Of a stretch of DNA of 64,000 bases, positions 1 to 15,314 are shown piece by piece (within the stretch, counting starts at the first letter, position 1; each line of letters begins with the position of its first letter). Both the position numbers and the translations under genes were made by a program. The notes under the pieces are model-generated. The model had not been told where the DNA came from and did not search any database. It saw only the letters and a program-made list of their open reading frames with translations. This stretch comes from Domibacillus sp. DTU_2020_1001157_1_SI_ALB_TIR_016 (GTDB lineage: Bacteria; Bacillota; Bacilli; Bacillales; Domibacillaceae): assembly GCF_032341995.1 (NCBI RefSeq), contig NZ_CP135439.1, forward strand, positions 372,001 to 436,000. Direction: 5' to 3'.

Positions 1-989
1 AATATGTAAACGTTCAGCCGCATTCAGGTGCACAGGCAAACATGGGTGTTTACTTTGCAGTATTAGAAGCAGGCGACACGGTTCTTGGCATGAATTTATC
101 TCATGGCGGCCACTTAACACACGGAAGCCCGGTTAACTTCAGCGGCGTTCAGTACAACTTCGTTGAGTACGGCGTAACAAAAGAAGAGCAAGTAATCGAT
201 TATGAAGATGTTCGCCAAAAAGCACTTGAGCACAAGCCAAAATTGATTGTTGCTGGTGCAAGTGCGTACCCGCGTGCAATTGACTTTGCTAAATTCCGTG
301 AAATCGCAGATGAAGTGGGCGCTTACTTAATGGTGGATATGGCACACATTGCCGGCCTTGTGGCAGCAGGCCTTCACCAAAACCCAGTTCCTTACGCTCA
401 CTTTGTAACGACGACAACACACAAAACGCTTCGCGGTCCACGCGGCGGTATGATTTTGTCAACAGAAGAGTTTGGCAAAAAGTTTGATAAATCAATCTTC
501 CCTGGTATTCAAGGCGGCCCGCTTATGCACGTCATCGCTGCAAAAGCTGTTGCATTTAAAGAAGCGCTTCAAGATGATTTCAAAACGTATGCGCAAAACA
601 TCATTGACAACGCAAGCCGTCTTGCAGAAGGCTTGAAAGCAGAAGGCATCGATATCGTGTCAGGCGGAACAGATAACCACCTTCTTTTGATCGATCTTCG
701 TTCCCTTGGCTTAACAGGAAAAGTAGCAGAAGCAGTGCTTGATGAAGTGGGCATTACGGTAAACAAAAACACGATTCCATACGATCCGGAAAGCCCATTT
801 GTAACAAGTGGTATTCGTATCGGTACAGCAGCGGTTACATCACGTGGATTCGATCTTGCTGCAATGGATGAAGTGGCTTCAATCATTGCAAAAACATTGA
901 AAAATCATGAAGATGAAGCAGTGTTGAAAGAGTCAGCAGAACGCGTTGTTGCTTTAACATCAAAATACTCACTTTACCAAGAAGCATAA
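1..989 (+). CDS. glyA: Serine hydroxymethyltransferase, 5' truncated by window
   Basis: Interconverts serine and glycine with tetrahydrofolate, supplying one-carbon units; cytoplasmic and PLP-dependent. The reading frame is open from base 3 (first residues [13 protein letters not shown]), so the ATG at 42 is internal and the gene starts outside the window. About 328 residues are present out of the roughly 415 usual for the family. Visible motifs are MVDMAHIAG, with the PLP-ring aspartate, and [14 protein letters not shown], with the Schiff-base lysine. It ends at a strong terminator, before upp, as in Bacillus subtilis. Identification is secure. Confidence 0.97.
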   Translation, partial: YVNVQPHSGAQANMGVYFAVLEAGDTVLGMNLSHGGHLTHGSPVNFSGVQYNFVEYGVTKEEQVIDYEDVRQKALEHKPKLIVAGASAYPRAIDFAKFREIADEVGAYLMVDMAHIAGLVAAGLHQNPVPYAHFVTTTTHKTLRGPRGGMILSTEEFGKKFDKSIFPGIQGGPLMHVIAAKAVAFKEALQDDFKTYAQNIIDNASRLAEGLKAEGIDIVSGGTDNHLLLIDLRSLGLTGKVAEAVLDEVGITVNKNTIPYDPESPFVTSGIRIGTAAVTSRGFDLAAMDEVASIIAKTLKNHEDEAVLKESAERVVALTSKYSLYQEA

Positions 990-995
990 TCAAAC

Positions 996-1027
996 AAAAA
1001 CTGCCGGCAAATGCCGGCAGTTTTTTT
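996..1027 (+). terminator. Rho-independent terminator of glyA
   Basis: Stem CTGCCGGCA/TGCCGGCAG with a two-base loop, flanked by A and T runs, 6 bases after the glyA stop. Confidence 0.93.
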
Positions 1028-1057
1028 ATGTTTCAAAGAAGCGCCCTGTCCCTTCGG

Positions 1058-1086
1058 TTGCCCGTCCTTTGCTTTTGGAGTAAAAT
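1058..1086 (+). promoter_or_regulatory. Sigma-A-type promoter for upp
   Basis: TTGCCC (1058-1063), a 17-bp spacer and TAAAAT (1081-1086). It lies just after the glyA terminator and about 43 bp before the upp start, so upp and mnaA probably form a separate transcript. Confidence 0.65.
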
Positions 1087-1128
1087 AGGGATGGTTTTGT
1101 ATGACCGTATAAACGAGGAGTGAACTTG

Positions 1129-1758
1129 ATGGGAAAAGTTTATGTATTCGATCATCCGCTTATTCAACATAAGCTGACAATGATTCGCGATAAAAACACA
1201 GGCACGAAAGATTTTCGTGAACTAACAGATGAAGTAGCCACACTGATGGCGTTTGAAATTACACGGGACCTGCCGCTTGAAGAAGTAACGGTGCAAACAC
1301 CGGTTTGTGATGCAAAAGCGATGGTGCTTGCCGGTAAAAAGCTTGGAATTGTGCCGATTTTGCGTGCAGGCATTGGAATGGTAGACGGTGTACTTAAGCT
1401 GATCCCTGCTGCAAAAGTAGGCCATGTCGGTTTGTACCGTGATCCGGAAACGCTTCAGCCGGTTGAATATTATGTAAAGCTGCCATCTGATGTAGAGGAT
1501 CGCGATTTTATCGTGGTAGATCCGATGCTTGCAACAGGCGGCTCTGCGATTGAAGCCATTCATTCCTTGAAAAAGCGCGGCGCAAAAAACATTAAATTTA
1601 TGTGCCTGATTGCTGCTCCAGAAGGGGTAGAGCTATTAAAAGAAGCACACCCGGACGTAGACATTTACATTGCATCACTGGATGAAAAATTAAACGAAAA
1701 AGGCTACATTGTACCGGGTCTCGGCGATGCCGGTGACCGTTTATTCGGAACAAAATAA
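1129..1758 (+). CDS. upp: Uracil phosphoribosyltransferase
   Basis: Salvages uracil to UMP with PRPP; cytoplasmic. I place the start at the ATG at 1129 and not the GTG at 1120, because the Shine-Dalgarno AGGAG at 1116-1120 overlaps that GTG and lies 8 nt before the ATG. This gives 209 residues ([16 protein letters not shown]...), the same length and N-terminus as the B. subtilis enzyme. The PRPP loop [14 protein letters not shown] and the C-terminal uracil site [18 protein letters not shown] are intact. It is followed 19 nt later by mnaA with no terminator between, so the two are probably co-transcribed. Confidence 0.97.
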   Translation: MGKVYVFDHPLIQHKLTMIRDKNTGTKDFRELTDEVATLMAFEITRDLPLEEVTVQTPVCDAKAMVLAGKKLGIVPILRAGIGMVDGVLKLIPAAKVGHVGLYRDPETLQPVEYYVKLPSDVEDRDFIVVDPMLATGGSAIEAIHSLKKRGAKNIKFMCLIAAPEGVELLKEAHPDVDIYIASLDEKLNEKGYIVPGLGDAGDRLFGTK

Positions 1759-1777
1759 AGAAAAGCAGGTGGAGAGA

Positions 1778-2926
1778 ATGGATCGCCCGATTAAAGTAAT
1801 GACGATTTTCGGCACGCGGCCGGAAGCAATCAAAATGGCTCCGCTCGTTTTGGAACTGAAAAAGCGTCCAGACGAATTTGAAGCCATTGTTACGGTAACA
1901 GCCCAGCACCGCCAAATGCTCGATCAGGTGCTGAACATTTTCAATATTACACCCGATTACGATTTGAATATTATGAAAGACCGCCAGACGCTGATCGATG
2001 TAACGACACGCGGACTTGAAGGACTTGATGGAGTCATGAAAGAAGTTCAGCCAGATATCGTACTCGTTCATGGTGATACAACGACCACATTTGTAGCCGG
2101 GCTTGCTGCTTTTTACAATCAAATTGCAGTGGGTCATGTGGAAGCGGGTCTTCGTACATGGAATAAGTATTCACCGTTCCCTGAAGAAATGAATCGCCAG
2201 CTGACAGGTGTAATGGCGGATCTTCATTTTTCACCGACGGCACAGTCTGAACAAAACTTATTAAATGAAAATAAGAAGCCGGAGTCTATTTTCGTAACAG
2301 GCAATACAGCGATCGATGCGCTGAAAACAACGGTTAAAGAAGAGTATACGCATGAGGTGCTTGAGAAGCTGGGCGATGACCGGCTTGTGTTAATGACAGC
2401 GCACCGCCGCGAAAATCTTGGCGAACCGATGAAAAACATGTTCCGTGCCATCAAGCGTCTTGTAGAGGATCACGAAGGCATTCAAGTTGTTTATCCGGTT
2501 CATTTAAACCCGGTTGTGCGTGAAACAGCGGATTCTATTTTAGGAAATGATCCGCGCATTCATTTGATTGAACCGCTTGATGTGATTGATTTCCACAACT
2601 TTGCTGAACGTGCCCATATCATTCTAACGGATTCGGGCGGCGTGCAGGAAGAAGCTCCTTCACTTGGTGTACCGGTTCTTGTACTGCGTGATACAACAGA
2701 GCGTCCGGAAGGAATTGAAGCCGGAACGCTGAAACTTGCCGGCACAGAAGAAGAGACGATTTACTCGCTTGCTTCTGAGCTGTTAACGGATCAACAAGCA
2801 TACGACAAAATGTCTAAAGCTTCTAATCCATATGGAGACGGAGAAGCATCACGGCGCATTTGTGATGCGATTCGCTATTATTTTGGAGCGGATCCAAACA
2901 AACCGGAACGGTTTGAAGTAAAATAA
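1778..2926 (+). CDS. mnaA: UDP-N-acetylglucosamine 2-epimerase (non-hydrolysing)
   Basis: Converts UDP-GlcNAc to UDP-ManNAc, the donor for wall teichoic acid linkage units and for ManNAc-containing secondary cell wall polymers. The ATG at 1778 follows AGGTGGAGAG; the longer frame from 1709 lies inside upp. The product is 382 residues, the family's usual length. Typical motifs are GTRPEAIKMAPL at the N-terminus, HGDTTTTFVAGLAAFY and GHVEAGLRT in the middle, and DSGGVQEEAPSLGVPVL with RDTTERPEG near the C-terminus (UDP binding). In this genome its product probably also feeds the UDP-ManNAc dehydrogenase at 41752 and the CsaB polymer locus. It follows upp as in B. subtilis. Confidence 0.95.
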   Translation: MDRPIKVMTIFGTRPEAIKMAPLVLELKKRPDEFEAIVTVTAQHRQMLDQVLNIFNITPDYDLNIMKDRQTLIDVTTRGLEGLDGVMKEVQPDIVLVHGDTTTTFVAGLAAFYNQIAVGHVEAGLRTWNKYSPFPEEMNRQLTGVMADLHFSPTAQSEQNLLNENKKPESIFVTGNTAIDALKTTVKEEYTHEVLEKLGDDRLVLMTAHRRENLGEPMKNMFRAIKRLVEDHEGIQVVYPVHLNPVVRETADSILGNDPRIHLIEPLDVIDFHNFAERAHIILTDSGGVQEEAPSLGVPVLVLRDTTERPEGIEAGTLKLAGTEEETIYSLASELLTDQQAYDKMSKASNPYGDGEASRRICDAIRYYFGADPNKPERFEVK

Positions 2927-2929
2927 GAA

Positions 2930-2965
2930 GAAAAAAGTCGTCCTAAATAACGGACGACTTTTTTC
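2930..2965 (+). terminator. Terminator of upp-mnaA
   Basis: A-run, stem GTCGTCC / GGACGAC with an 8-base loop, then six T, directly after the mnaA stop. Confidence 0.92.
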
Positions 2966-3057
2966 TATTCTACATAAATGTTCGGAAAAAAATGAAAAAA
3001 GTATGAGCATTTTGTGAAATATGTACATGATAACTTGAGGTTTTCGTTCCCAACACA

Positions 3058-3086
3058 TTGACATTGAAAAAGCCCTATTGTATGCT
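3058..3086 (+). promoter_or_regulatory. Sigma-A promoter of the atp operon
   Basis: TTGACA (3058-3063), exactly 17 bp, then TATGCT (3081-3086). The -35 is perfect and the -10 nearly so. It lies about 90 bp before the first gene of the operon and fits strong constitutive expression. Confidence 0.85.
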
Positions 3087-3178
3087 AACAAAGGGTAAGG
3101 ACAATGGGTTTTATACATAGTGTAACCGTTTTTTTCTGGTTCTTTTTTCGCCAATTTACCGAATCAGCGAGGTGCGGG

Positions 3179-3394
3179 ATGAACAACAAAAAGCCATTCC
3201 GATCCATAGCCATTTACACCACAATACTTACCCAGCTTGCTGGCTCTATGCTAATTGGCATTTTCGGGGGCCTTGCTCTTGATAAACGGTTGAGTACTAT
3301 GCCCCTCTTTTTAATTGTCGGACTGCTGGCAGGCCTTTTTGCAGGCGTTTATGCAATGTTCCGTACCCTTCATTATTTCAATTCAGGAGACTAG
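3179..3394 (+). CDS. atpZ: AtpZ/AtpI-type small membrane protein
   Basis: A 71-residue protein with two membrane segments, about residues 12-35 (TTILTQLAGSMLIGIFGGLAL) and 42-64. This is the AtpZ type found as the first gene of many bacterial atp operons, thought to assist assembly of the ATP synthase or Mg2+ entry; the exact role is not settled. The ATG at 3179 follows GCGAGGTGCGGG. The upstream in-frame ATG at 3104 would add an unrelated hydrophobic stretch and has no ribosome binding site. Confidence 0.75.
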   Translation: MNNKKPFRSIAIYTTILTQLAGSMLIGIFGGLALDKRLSTMPLFLIVGLLAGLFAGVYAMFRTLHYFNSGD

Positions 3395-3400
3395 CCATTT

Positions 3401-4520
<1,120 letters not shown>

Positions 4521-4577
4521 TATATCTAGCTGCTTGGAAATGAATCATTTCTAAGTAAATTAAGCTTTTAATAATAA

Positions 4578-6188
<1,611 letters not shown>

Positions 6189-6229
6189 ATGAAATCAGAA
6201 GCAAAATACATTTTACAAAAAGAAATTGA

Positions 6230-7750
<1,521 letters not shown>

Positions 7751-7756
7751 GAGCAG

Positions 7757-7796
7757 AAGAAGGGCGGTACCGTCTCATCGGACGTCCGCCCCTTCC
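7757..7796 (+). other. Inverted repeat between atpA and atpG
   Basis: GAAGGGCGG and CCGCCCCTTC flank a short loop and could form a GC-rich hairpin. The bases after it (CTGCGTTATC) are not T-rich, so it is more likely an mRNA stability or processing element than a terminator. Confidence 0.4.
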
Positions 7797-7824
7797 TGCG
7801 TTATCAAACACAAAAGGGTGGTGA

Positions 7825-8691
<867 letters not shown>

Positions 8692-8723
8692 ATTAAAAAT
8701 GGGCGGTTTACGTCCCGATATAG

Positions 8724-10160
<1,437 letters not shown>

Positions 10161-10183
10161 TATAGGGATCAGGAGGTTAAGTT

Positions 10184-10591
10184 ATGAAGACATTTAACGT
10201 CAATATCGTCACTCCTGACGGTCCGGTCCTCGATACAACGGTTGAACTCCTTAGTGCAAGAGCACAAAGCGGTGACCTCGGTATCATGGCCGGCCACGTC
10301 CCGATGGTCGCTCCCTTACAAATCGGTGTAGTCCGATTAGTAACAGGCGGCAAGCAATCGGAATTGGTCGCTATCAGCGGCGGCTTTCTCGAAGTTCGTC
10401 CGGATCAGGTAACGATATTAGCGCAGGCTGCTGAAAAAGGGGAAAATATCGACCTTTCCCGTGCACAAGAAGCCCAGCGTCGTGCTGAGCAGCGGCTTCA
10501 AGACAACCAGGATAACGTCGATTTTAAACGTGCCGAATTGGCATTGAAACGTGCGATAAACCGCATCAATGCTTCTCAAGGCAATTTATAA
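10184..10591 (+). CDS. atpC: ATP synthase F1 subunit epsilon
   Basis: Rotor-foot subunit and regulator of ATP hydrolysis. 135 residues: an N-terminal beta sandwich (about 1-85, with [35 protein letters not shown]), then two C-terminal helices rich in Arg, Glu and Ala. Last gene of the operon, directly followed by a terminator. Confidence 0.96.
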   Translation: MKTFNVNIVTPDGPVLDTTVELLSARAQSGDLGIMAGHVPMVAPLQIGVVRLVTGGKQSELVAISGGFLEVRPDQVTILAQAAEKGENIDLSRAQEAQRRAEQRLQDNQDNVDFKRAELALKRAINRINASQGNL

Positions 10592-10592
10592 G

Positions 10593-10634
10593 AAAAAGCT
10601 GTCCGTCGCCTGGCGATTGTGACAGCTTTTTTCT
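10593..10634 (+). terminator. Terminator of the atp operon
   Basis: AAAAAGCTGTC and GACAGCTTTTTT form an 11-bp stem, with a smaller internal stem TCGCC/GGCGA. Confidence 0.92.
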
Positions 10635-10798
10635 TATTATAGGAAAGAAAAATGTTATGGTTTTTTGAGCTGCGCCTGCATTACGCAGCACATGCCTCGT
10701 TAGATCAGCAGCTTTCACATGACGGTGAACCACTCGCGTTGCAGGCTGCTATCACCTCTTATATACAATCACAATATATTAAATTAAGGAGAAATCAT

Positions 10799-11032
10799 AT
10801 GATTGAATCATTTGGACAGGAAGCACTGTTCAGTATGTTTCTCAGCCTTTTTTGCATCGGCTTGTCATTTTGGGCGCTGCAGTCGCTCCGGCTTGACCAG
10901 CTTTTTCGCAAAAACCAGGTGGCAAGGGCAAGAATGCTATATTTGCTGCTTTCCATTGCGATCGGATCTGCCGTCAGCAGCTTCTTTTTAAACTACCTGC
11001 AGTGGGCCCGCCAGCTTCCTTTACTGTTTTAA
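10799..11032 (+). CDS. ywzB: DUF1146 family membrane protein (YwzB)
   Basis: A 77-residue protein with two membrane helices (about 9-28 and 46-66) joined by a short basic loop RLDQLFRKNQVARARML. This is the YwzB/DUF1146 family found downstream of atpC in many Bacillaceae; its function is unknown. The ATG at 10799 follows AAGGAGAAATCAT. The longer frame from 10652 would add 49 residues with no ribosome binding site. Confidence 0.75.
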   Translation: MIESFGQEALFSMFLSLFCIGLSFWALQSLRLDQLFRKNQVARARMLYLLLSIAIGSAVSSFFLNYLQWARQLPLLF

Positions 11033-11339
11033 GCCCGGGTATACGTAGGATACTTGCCTTTTTGGGGAAAATCATTTAAATTGGATGAAGACAATTTGTG
11101 AAAAAACAAGCAATTTAGGTTTGTTCTCTCATTAGGCGGGAAAACAAAAAAAGGCGCCTCTTTTGAAATTTTTCACAAAGTCTCTACAAATTGTGAGGAA
11201 TTTCCCTTGTTAAACAAACAATTTGAATGGTAAACTTTAAGAAGTTTTGTCGAAGTTACGAAAAGACATTGGACAGGACTGGCACGTCAGTCCACTGATT
11301 TGAATATGTATAATAGAAAAGGACGCGGAGGGGAACAGT
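11033..11339 (+). promoter_or_regulatory. Gap upstream of murA with a promoter and palindrome
   Basis: No gene is seen in these 307 bp. A perfect -10 hexamer TATAAT lies at 11309-11314, about 26 bp before the murA start; no good -35 is placed 17 bp before it. That -35 position is partly covered by the palindrome GGACTG-GCACGT-CAGTCC (11276-11293), which could be an operator. AT-rich sequence fills the rest. Confidence 0.45.
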
Positions 11340-12629
11340 TTGGACAAAATTATCGTCCGCGGCGGCCGTCAGTTGAACGGTACCGTCAAAGTTGAAGGAG
11401 CAAAAAATTCGGTGCTGCCGGTCATCGCAGCAACTATGCTTGCAGGAGAAGGAAAGTGTGTCATTCGTGACGTACCTACTTTATCCGATGTATATACAAT
11501 TAATGAAGTGCTACGCCACTTAAATTGCGAAGTTACATTTGAAAACAATACCGTAACTGTTGATGCGACAAAAGAACTTCTTATTGAAGCGCCATTCGAA
11601 TACGTTCGTAAAATGCGTGCCTCTGTCCTAGTGATGGGCGCACTTTTAGCACGAAATGGGAAAGCACGTGTGGCACTGCCGGGCGGCTGTGCCATTGGTT
11701 CGCGTCCCATCGATCAGCACTTAAAAGGGTTTGAAGCAATGGGTGCCCGTGTTAAGGTAGAAAACGGTTTTATCGATGCTGAAACAGATGGACGCTTAAA
11801 AGGCGCAAAAATCTATTTGGATTTCCCAAGCGTTGGCGCAACTGAAAACATTATGACAGCTGCTGCGCTGGCAGAAGGGACAACGATCCTTGAGAACGCG
11901 GCGAAAGAGCCGGAAATCGTGGATCTTGCAAACTTAATCAACAAAATGGGCGGCAAAGTAATCGGTGCCGGTACAGAAACCATTCGGATTGAAGGCGTTG
12001 ATGTCTTGACTGGTGCAGACCACGCCATCATTCCAGACCGTATTGAAGCAGGTACTTTTATGACAGCGGCAGCCATCACAGGCGGAAACGTGCTGATTGA
12101 AGGTGCTGTAGCAGAGCATATGTCTTCATTGATCGCTAAAATGCGTGAGATGGGCATCGAAGTCATTGAAGAAAGCAATGGCATTCGTGTAATCGGTCCT
12201 GAAAAAATGAAATCGGTCGATATTAAAACGATGCCGCATCCTGGCTTCCCAACAGACATGCAATCACAAATGATGGCTCTTATGTTAAAAGCAGAAGGAA
12301 CAGGCGTCATTACCGAAACAGTCTTTGAAAATCGCTTTATGCATGTGGAAGAATTCCGCCGTATGAACGCAAATGCAAAAATTGAAGGCCGTTCTGTTAT
12401 CATTGACGGTCCGTCTGATTTGCAGGGAGCAGAAGTAGCGGCAACAGACTTACGTGCAGCTGCAGCATTGATTATCGCAGGTCTTGTGGCTGACGGCTAT
12501 ACACGCGTTACAGAACTAAAGCATCTTGATCGTGGATATGTGAATTTCCATGGCAAGCTTGCGGCGCTTGGTGCGGATATCGAGCGCGTATCAGAAGCAG
12601 CAGAAACACCAGTTGCGGTGAAAAGCTGA
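11340..12629 (+). CDS. murAA: UDP-N-acetylglucosamine 1-carboxyvinyltransferase
   Basis: First committed step of peptidoglycan synthesis: transfers enolpyruvate from PEP to UDP-GlcNAc. 429 residues, cytoplasmic. The catalytic, fosfomycin-reactive cysteine is C117 in [16 protein letters not shown]. The N-terminal signature [13 protein letters not shown] and a C-terminal [16 protein letters not shown] are intact. Translation starts at a TTG behind GCGGAGGGGAAC. Its place between the atp operon and spoIID matches the MurAA paralogue of B. subtilis. Confidence 0.96.
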   Translation: MDKIIVRGGRQLNGTVKVEGAKNSVLPVIAATMLAGEGKCVIRDVPTLSDVYTINEVLRHLNCEVTFENNTVTVDATKELLIEAPFEYVRKMRASVLVMGALLARNGKARVALPGGCAIGSRPIDQHLKGFEAMGARVKVENGFIDAETDGRLKGAKIYLDFPSVGATENIMTAAALAEGTTILENAAKEPEIVDLANLINKMGGKVIGAGTETIRIEGVDVLTGADHAIIPDRIEAGTFMTAAAITGGNVLIEGAVAEHMSSLIAKMREMGIEVIEESNGIRVIGPEKMKSVDIKTMPHPGFPTDMQSQMMALMLKAEGTGVITETVFENRFMHVEEFRRMNANAKIEGRSVIIDGPSDLQGAEVAATDLRAAAALIIAGLVADGYTRVTELKHLDRGYVNFHGKLAALGADIERVSEAAETPVAVKS

Positions 12630-12654
12630 ATTTATTTTTATTCCTACTTTTATG

Positions 12655-12684
12655 AAAACCGTCTGCAGATGCAGGCGGTTTTTT
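12655..12684 (+). terminator. Terminator of murA
   Basis: AAAACCGTCTGC-AGAT-GCAGGCGGTTTTTT: a 12-bp stem including one G-T pair, ending in a T-run. Confidence 0.9.
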
Positions 12685-12747
12685 ATGTTCGGTCATAATC
12701 ATTATAGTCGTGCATATCCCTTTTTATACAGCAAGGAGGGAAATTTG

Positions 12748-13677
12748 TTGAAAAAGCCGTTTTTCGCTTTTTTACTGATCGTCGTTACAGCTATTGCGAT
12801 TCCAGCTGCCGGCCTGTGGCTGACGGACGGACAAAAGACGGCGCCAAAGAAGGAGGAGAAAGAGCCGACTGTAGAGGTTATTCGGTCTGACACGCAAAAA
12901 ACTGAATCTGTTCCGCTTGAGGAGTATGTGGCAGGAGTAGTAGCAGCTGAAATGCCGGCTTCTTTTGAAAAAGAAGCGTTAAAAGCCCAGGCTGTCGCTG
13001 CGCGTACCTTTATTTTAACGGAAACGCTGAAAGGGCAGGACGTAACGGATACCGTAGATGACCAGGTATTTAAAGATGAGGATGACCAGAAAAAAATGTG
13101 GGGAGCCGATTTTAAGAAAAACAAAGAGAAGATTGAAGAGGCTGCAGATGAAACAGAAGGGGAAGTACTCGTGTATGATGGACAACCAATTACAGCTGCG
13201 TTTTTTTCCTCTGGCAATGGACAGACGGAAAATGCTGAAGAATACTGGCAGTCAGCAGCCCCCTATTTAATCAGTGTCGTGAGTCCATGGGATGAATCTG
13301 CCCCTAATTTTGAACAAGAACTCGTTCTGACCAAACAAGAAGTAGAGGAAAAGCTGGATGTGTCTCTGCCTTCATCGGGGGAAGTCGGTACGGTAGTGGA
13401 TAAAACAACTGGCGGGCGTATCGGCAGCATTTTAATTGACGGCCAATCATTTACAGGCCGGGAAATAAGAGAAGCCCTTGGCCTGCCTTCTGCGGACTTT
13501 AACATGACGGTTAAAGGCAGTGATGTAATCGTAGAAACGAAAGGATATGGACACGGAGTGGGGATGAGCCAATACGGAGCTAACGGGATGGCGAAAGAAG
13601 GGAAAAACTATAAAGATATTACAGCCCATTATTATCCGGGTGCCGAAATAGCAGATGTGCAGTCTTTCTTAAAATAA
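12748..13677 (+). CDS. spoIID: Stage II sporulation protein D (peptidoglycan lytic transglycosylase)
   Basis: Membrane-anchored enzyme of the engulfment complex that cleaves peptidoglycan glycan strands. The frame is open from 12652, but that ATG lies in the murA terminator; AAGGAGGG at 12733-12740 points to the TTG at 12748, giving 309 residues. There is one N-terminal membrane helix (about 5-24, FFAFLLIVVTAIAIPAAGLWL), then the SpoIID domain with VPLEEYVAGVVAAEMPASFEKEALKAQAVAARTF and the C-terminal GYGHGVGMSQYGANGMA. It is shorter than the 343-residue B. subtilis protein. Usually transcribed by sigma-E; I did not find a convincing sigma-E site. Confidence 0.94.
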   Translation: MKKPFFAFLLIVVTAIAIPAAGLWLTDGQKTAPKKEEKEPTVEVIRSDTQKTESVPLEEYVAGVVAAEMPASFEKEALKAQAVAARTFILTETLKGQDVTDTVDDQVFKDEDDQKKMWGADFKKNKEKIEEAADETEGEVLVYDGQPITAAFFSSGNGQTENAEEYWQSAAPYLISVVSPWDESAPNFEQELVLTKQEVEEKLDVSLPSSGEVGTVVDKTTGGRIGSILIDGQSFTGREIREALGLPSADFNMTVKGSDVIVETKGYGHGVGMSQYGANGMAKEGKNYKDITAHYYPGAEIADVQSFLK

Positions 13678-13683
13678 ACGAAA

Positions 13684-13714
13684 AAACACGTCCGCATTTA
13701 CTGCGGACGTGTCC
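13684..13714 (+). terminator. Terminator of spoIID
   Basis: ACACGTCCGCA and TGCGGACGTGT form an 11-bp hairpin (13686-13712). It overlaps the 3' end of the convergent gene. There is an A-run on the left but no clear T-run on the right, so it may act mainly for the minus strand. Confidence 0.7.
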
Positions 13715-14132
13715 ATTCACCGAAGCCTGCCAGCCAGCGGCCGATACGTGATTTGCGCTCGAAATAAAAATAATTAACAGCTAAAAATGCAATCGTAACA
13801 CCGGTTACGTCTTTGACTGCATCAATAAGCGTAGCCGACCGGTACGGTACGAATGCTTGATGGATTTCGTCAGTCAGTCCGTAAAAAGAAGCAAACATTG
13901 CTGCAGCCAGGCTGGTAAGCGGCGTCAGCTTTCCATTTGCTAAAAGAGCAAGCACAATCAGGCCGTACAAAATGGCAAATTCAACAAGGTGAAGTGATTC
14001 TTTTATAAATAAGTCTACTTTATTATTCGGTAAATCCATAATTGTATCGTGCGGAAGCCCTGACATGATCCAAATAGCAATCATATATAAAACAGGCAGT
14101 CCCATCATTAAAAACCGAATTCCTTTTTTCAC
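13698..14132 (-). CDS. VanZ-family membrane protein
   Basis: 144 residues with four predicted membrane helices. The VanZ pattern is present: HLVEFAILYGL in helix 2, then YGLTDEIHQAFVPYRSATLIDAVKDVTG between helices 3 and 4. VanZ of Tn1546 gives low-level teicoplanin resistance, but most chromosomal homologues have no known role. B. subtilis has a VanZ-like gene next to spoIIQ as well. The GTG at 14132 is preferred over the one at 14138, because GGAGGT ends only 2 nt before the outer codon. Confidence 0.8.
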   Translation of the reverse strand: MKKGIRFLMMGLPVLYMIAIWIMSGLPHDTIMDLPNNKVDLFIKESLHLVEFAILYGLIVLALLANGKLTPLTSLAAAMFASFYGLTDEIHQAFVPYRSATLIDAVKDVTGVTIAFLAVNYFYFERKSRIGRWLAGFGEWTRPQ

Positions 14133-14284
14133 TTCCACACCTCCATCTCCCTCTTTGATTTTACCATTCCAACGCAGTGAGAACCTTTATGATTGTGGCG
14201 TTTTTCGTACGATTTAGGGAATTTTATGGCATAAGTGTATAAAAAAACATCTGCCTGTCCAAAATGGTTGTCGAGGTGATAACT

Positions 14285-14941
14285 ATGAAAGAGGGCGGCA
14301 AAAAAACACTCCCCCCAAAATTAAAAGACTTCTTTATGAAGCGACGGGCACTGCCTGTGATTTATCTTGCTTGTGCTATTTTATTGATTTCCAGTCTTAT
14401 GTTTTACGAAGTAATGAAGCCTGAAAAGAAAGAGGATGCGGCCGTATTTGATCAGCCAGCAGAAAGTGTGAATGGCACTGTCGAGACGGAACAGATGATC
14501 ATGCCAGTTGTAGAAGGAGCGATTGCGAAAACCGCTTTTTACGATTCAAAAGCAAAAGCAGCCCAGCAGGAAGAAGCGCTTGTTGTATTTAACGACACCT
14601 ACTATGAAAGTACGGGTGTAGACTATGCGCTTGAAAACGGAAAAACCTTTGCCGTATCCGCACCGCTTTCCGGAACGGTTACGGATGTACGGGAAGATGC
14701 ATTCATTGGGAATTACATTGAAATTGACCATGGCAATGGGGCAGTCAGCACATTCCAATCGATCAAGGATATTCAAGTGAAAAAAGATGACAAGGTCAGC
14801 CAGGGACAAAAAATTGGCGAGGCCGGACGCAGCATTCTCAACGAATCAGCGGGTATTCACGTTCACTTTGAAATGACCAAAGATGGCGACCTGATAAATC
14901 CATCCGCGCTCTATGGAAAGGCCGTCAGTGAATGGAAATGA
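14285..14941 (+). CDS. spoIIQ: Stage II sporulation protein SpoIIQ (degenerate M23 family)
   Basis: Forespore membrane protein that pairs with SpoIIIAH across the intermembrane space to form the engulfment ratchet and feeding channel. The ATG at 14285 follows GAGGTGATAACT, giving 218 residues: a short basic N-terminus, one membrane helix (about 24-43) and a LytM/M23 fold. The second zinc-site motif HVHFEM is kept. The first (usually GxxHxGxD) is replaced by ENGKTFAVSAPLSG, so the protein is expected to be an inactive peptidase, as in B. subtilis SpoIIQ. Upstream of spoIIID. Confidence 0.92.
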   Translation: MKEGGKKTLPPKLKDFFMKRRALPVIYLACAILLISSLMFYEVMKPEKKEDAAVFDQPAESVNGTVETEQMIMPVVEGAIAKTAFYDSKAKAAQQEEALVVFNDTYYESTGVDYALENGKTFAVSAPLSGTVTDVREDAFIGNYIEIDHGNGAVSTFQSIKDIQVKKDDKVSQGQKIGEAGRSILNESAGIHVHFEMTKDGDLINPSALYGKAVSEWK

Positions 14942-15062
14942 ATATTTCCCAGGGAATGCGCATACTGTTAGTAAAAAGAAATGGGTCTACTTTCATTCGA
15001 TGAAACCTATGGCCGAACCATTCGACACCGCTCATCCCGTTTCCGCTGAAGGAGGCGTGTGC

Positions 15063-15314
15063 GTGCGCGAATACATCAAAGAAAGAGCGCTGAAGGCCGG
15101 GAAATATATCGTGGAAACAAACAAAACGGTCCGGGACATTGCAAAGGAATTCGGCATTTCAAAAAGCACCGTCCATAAAGATCTAACGGAACGGCTGCCG
15201 AATGTAAACCCGGAGCTGTCCGCTCGTGTCGAGCATATTTTGCACTATCATAAATCTGTCCGGCACCTGCGGGGAGGAGAAGCGACTAAACAAAAGTGGA
15301 AGCGGTCTGTTTAA
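15063..15314 (+). CDS. spoIIID: Stage III sporulation transcriptional regulator SpoIIID
   Basis: Small helix-turn-helix DNA-binding protein that tunes the mother-cell sigma-E and sigma-K regulons. I use the GTG at 15063 after AAGGAGG (7 nt spacing), giving 83 residues beginning VREYIKERALKAGKYIVE, which aligns with the start of B. subtilis SpoIIID (93 residues). The HTH is TVRDIAKEFGISKSTVHKDLTERLP. The basic tail HLRGGEATKQKWKRSV ends about ten residues earlier than in B. subtilis. The longer frame from 14913 overlaps spoIIQ and is not used. Decayed copies of its 3' end follow (see 15315-15571). Confidence 0.95.
   Translation: MREYIKERALKAGKYIVETNKTVRDIAKEFGISKSTVHKDLTERLPNVNPELSARVEHILHYHKSVRHLRGGEATKQKWKRSV

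Noticed and set aside
7757..7796. Terminator splitting the atp operon after atpA
   Set aside because: A hairpin is present but no T-run follows, and atpG has its own ribosome binding site close behind; the operon is almost certainly continuous.
12690..12747. Sigma-E promoter before spoIID
   Set aside because: TCATAAT and GCATATCCCT are weakly similar to the sigma-E boxes, but spacing and match were too poor to claim.
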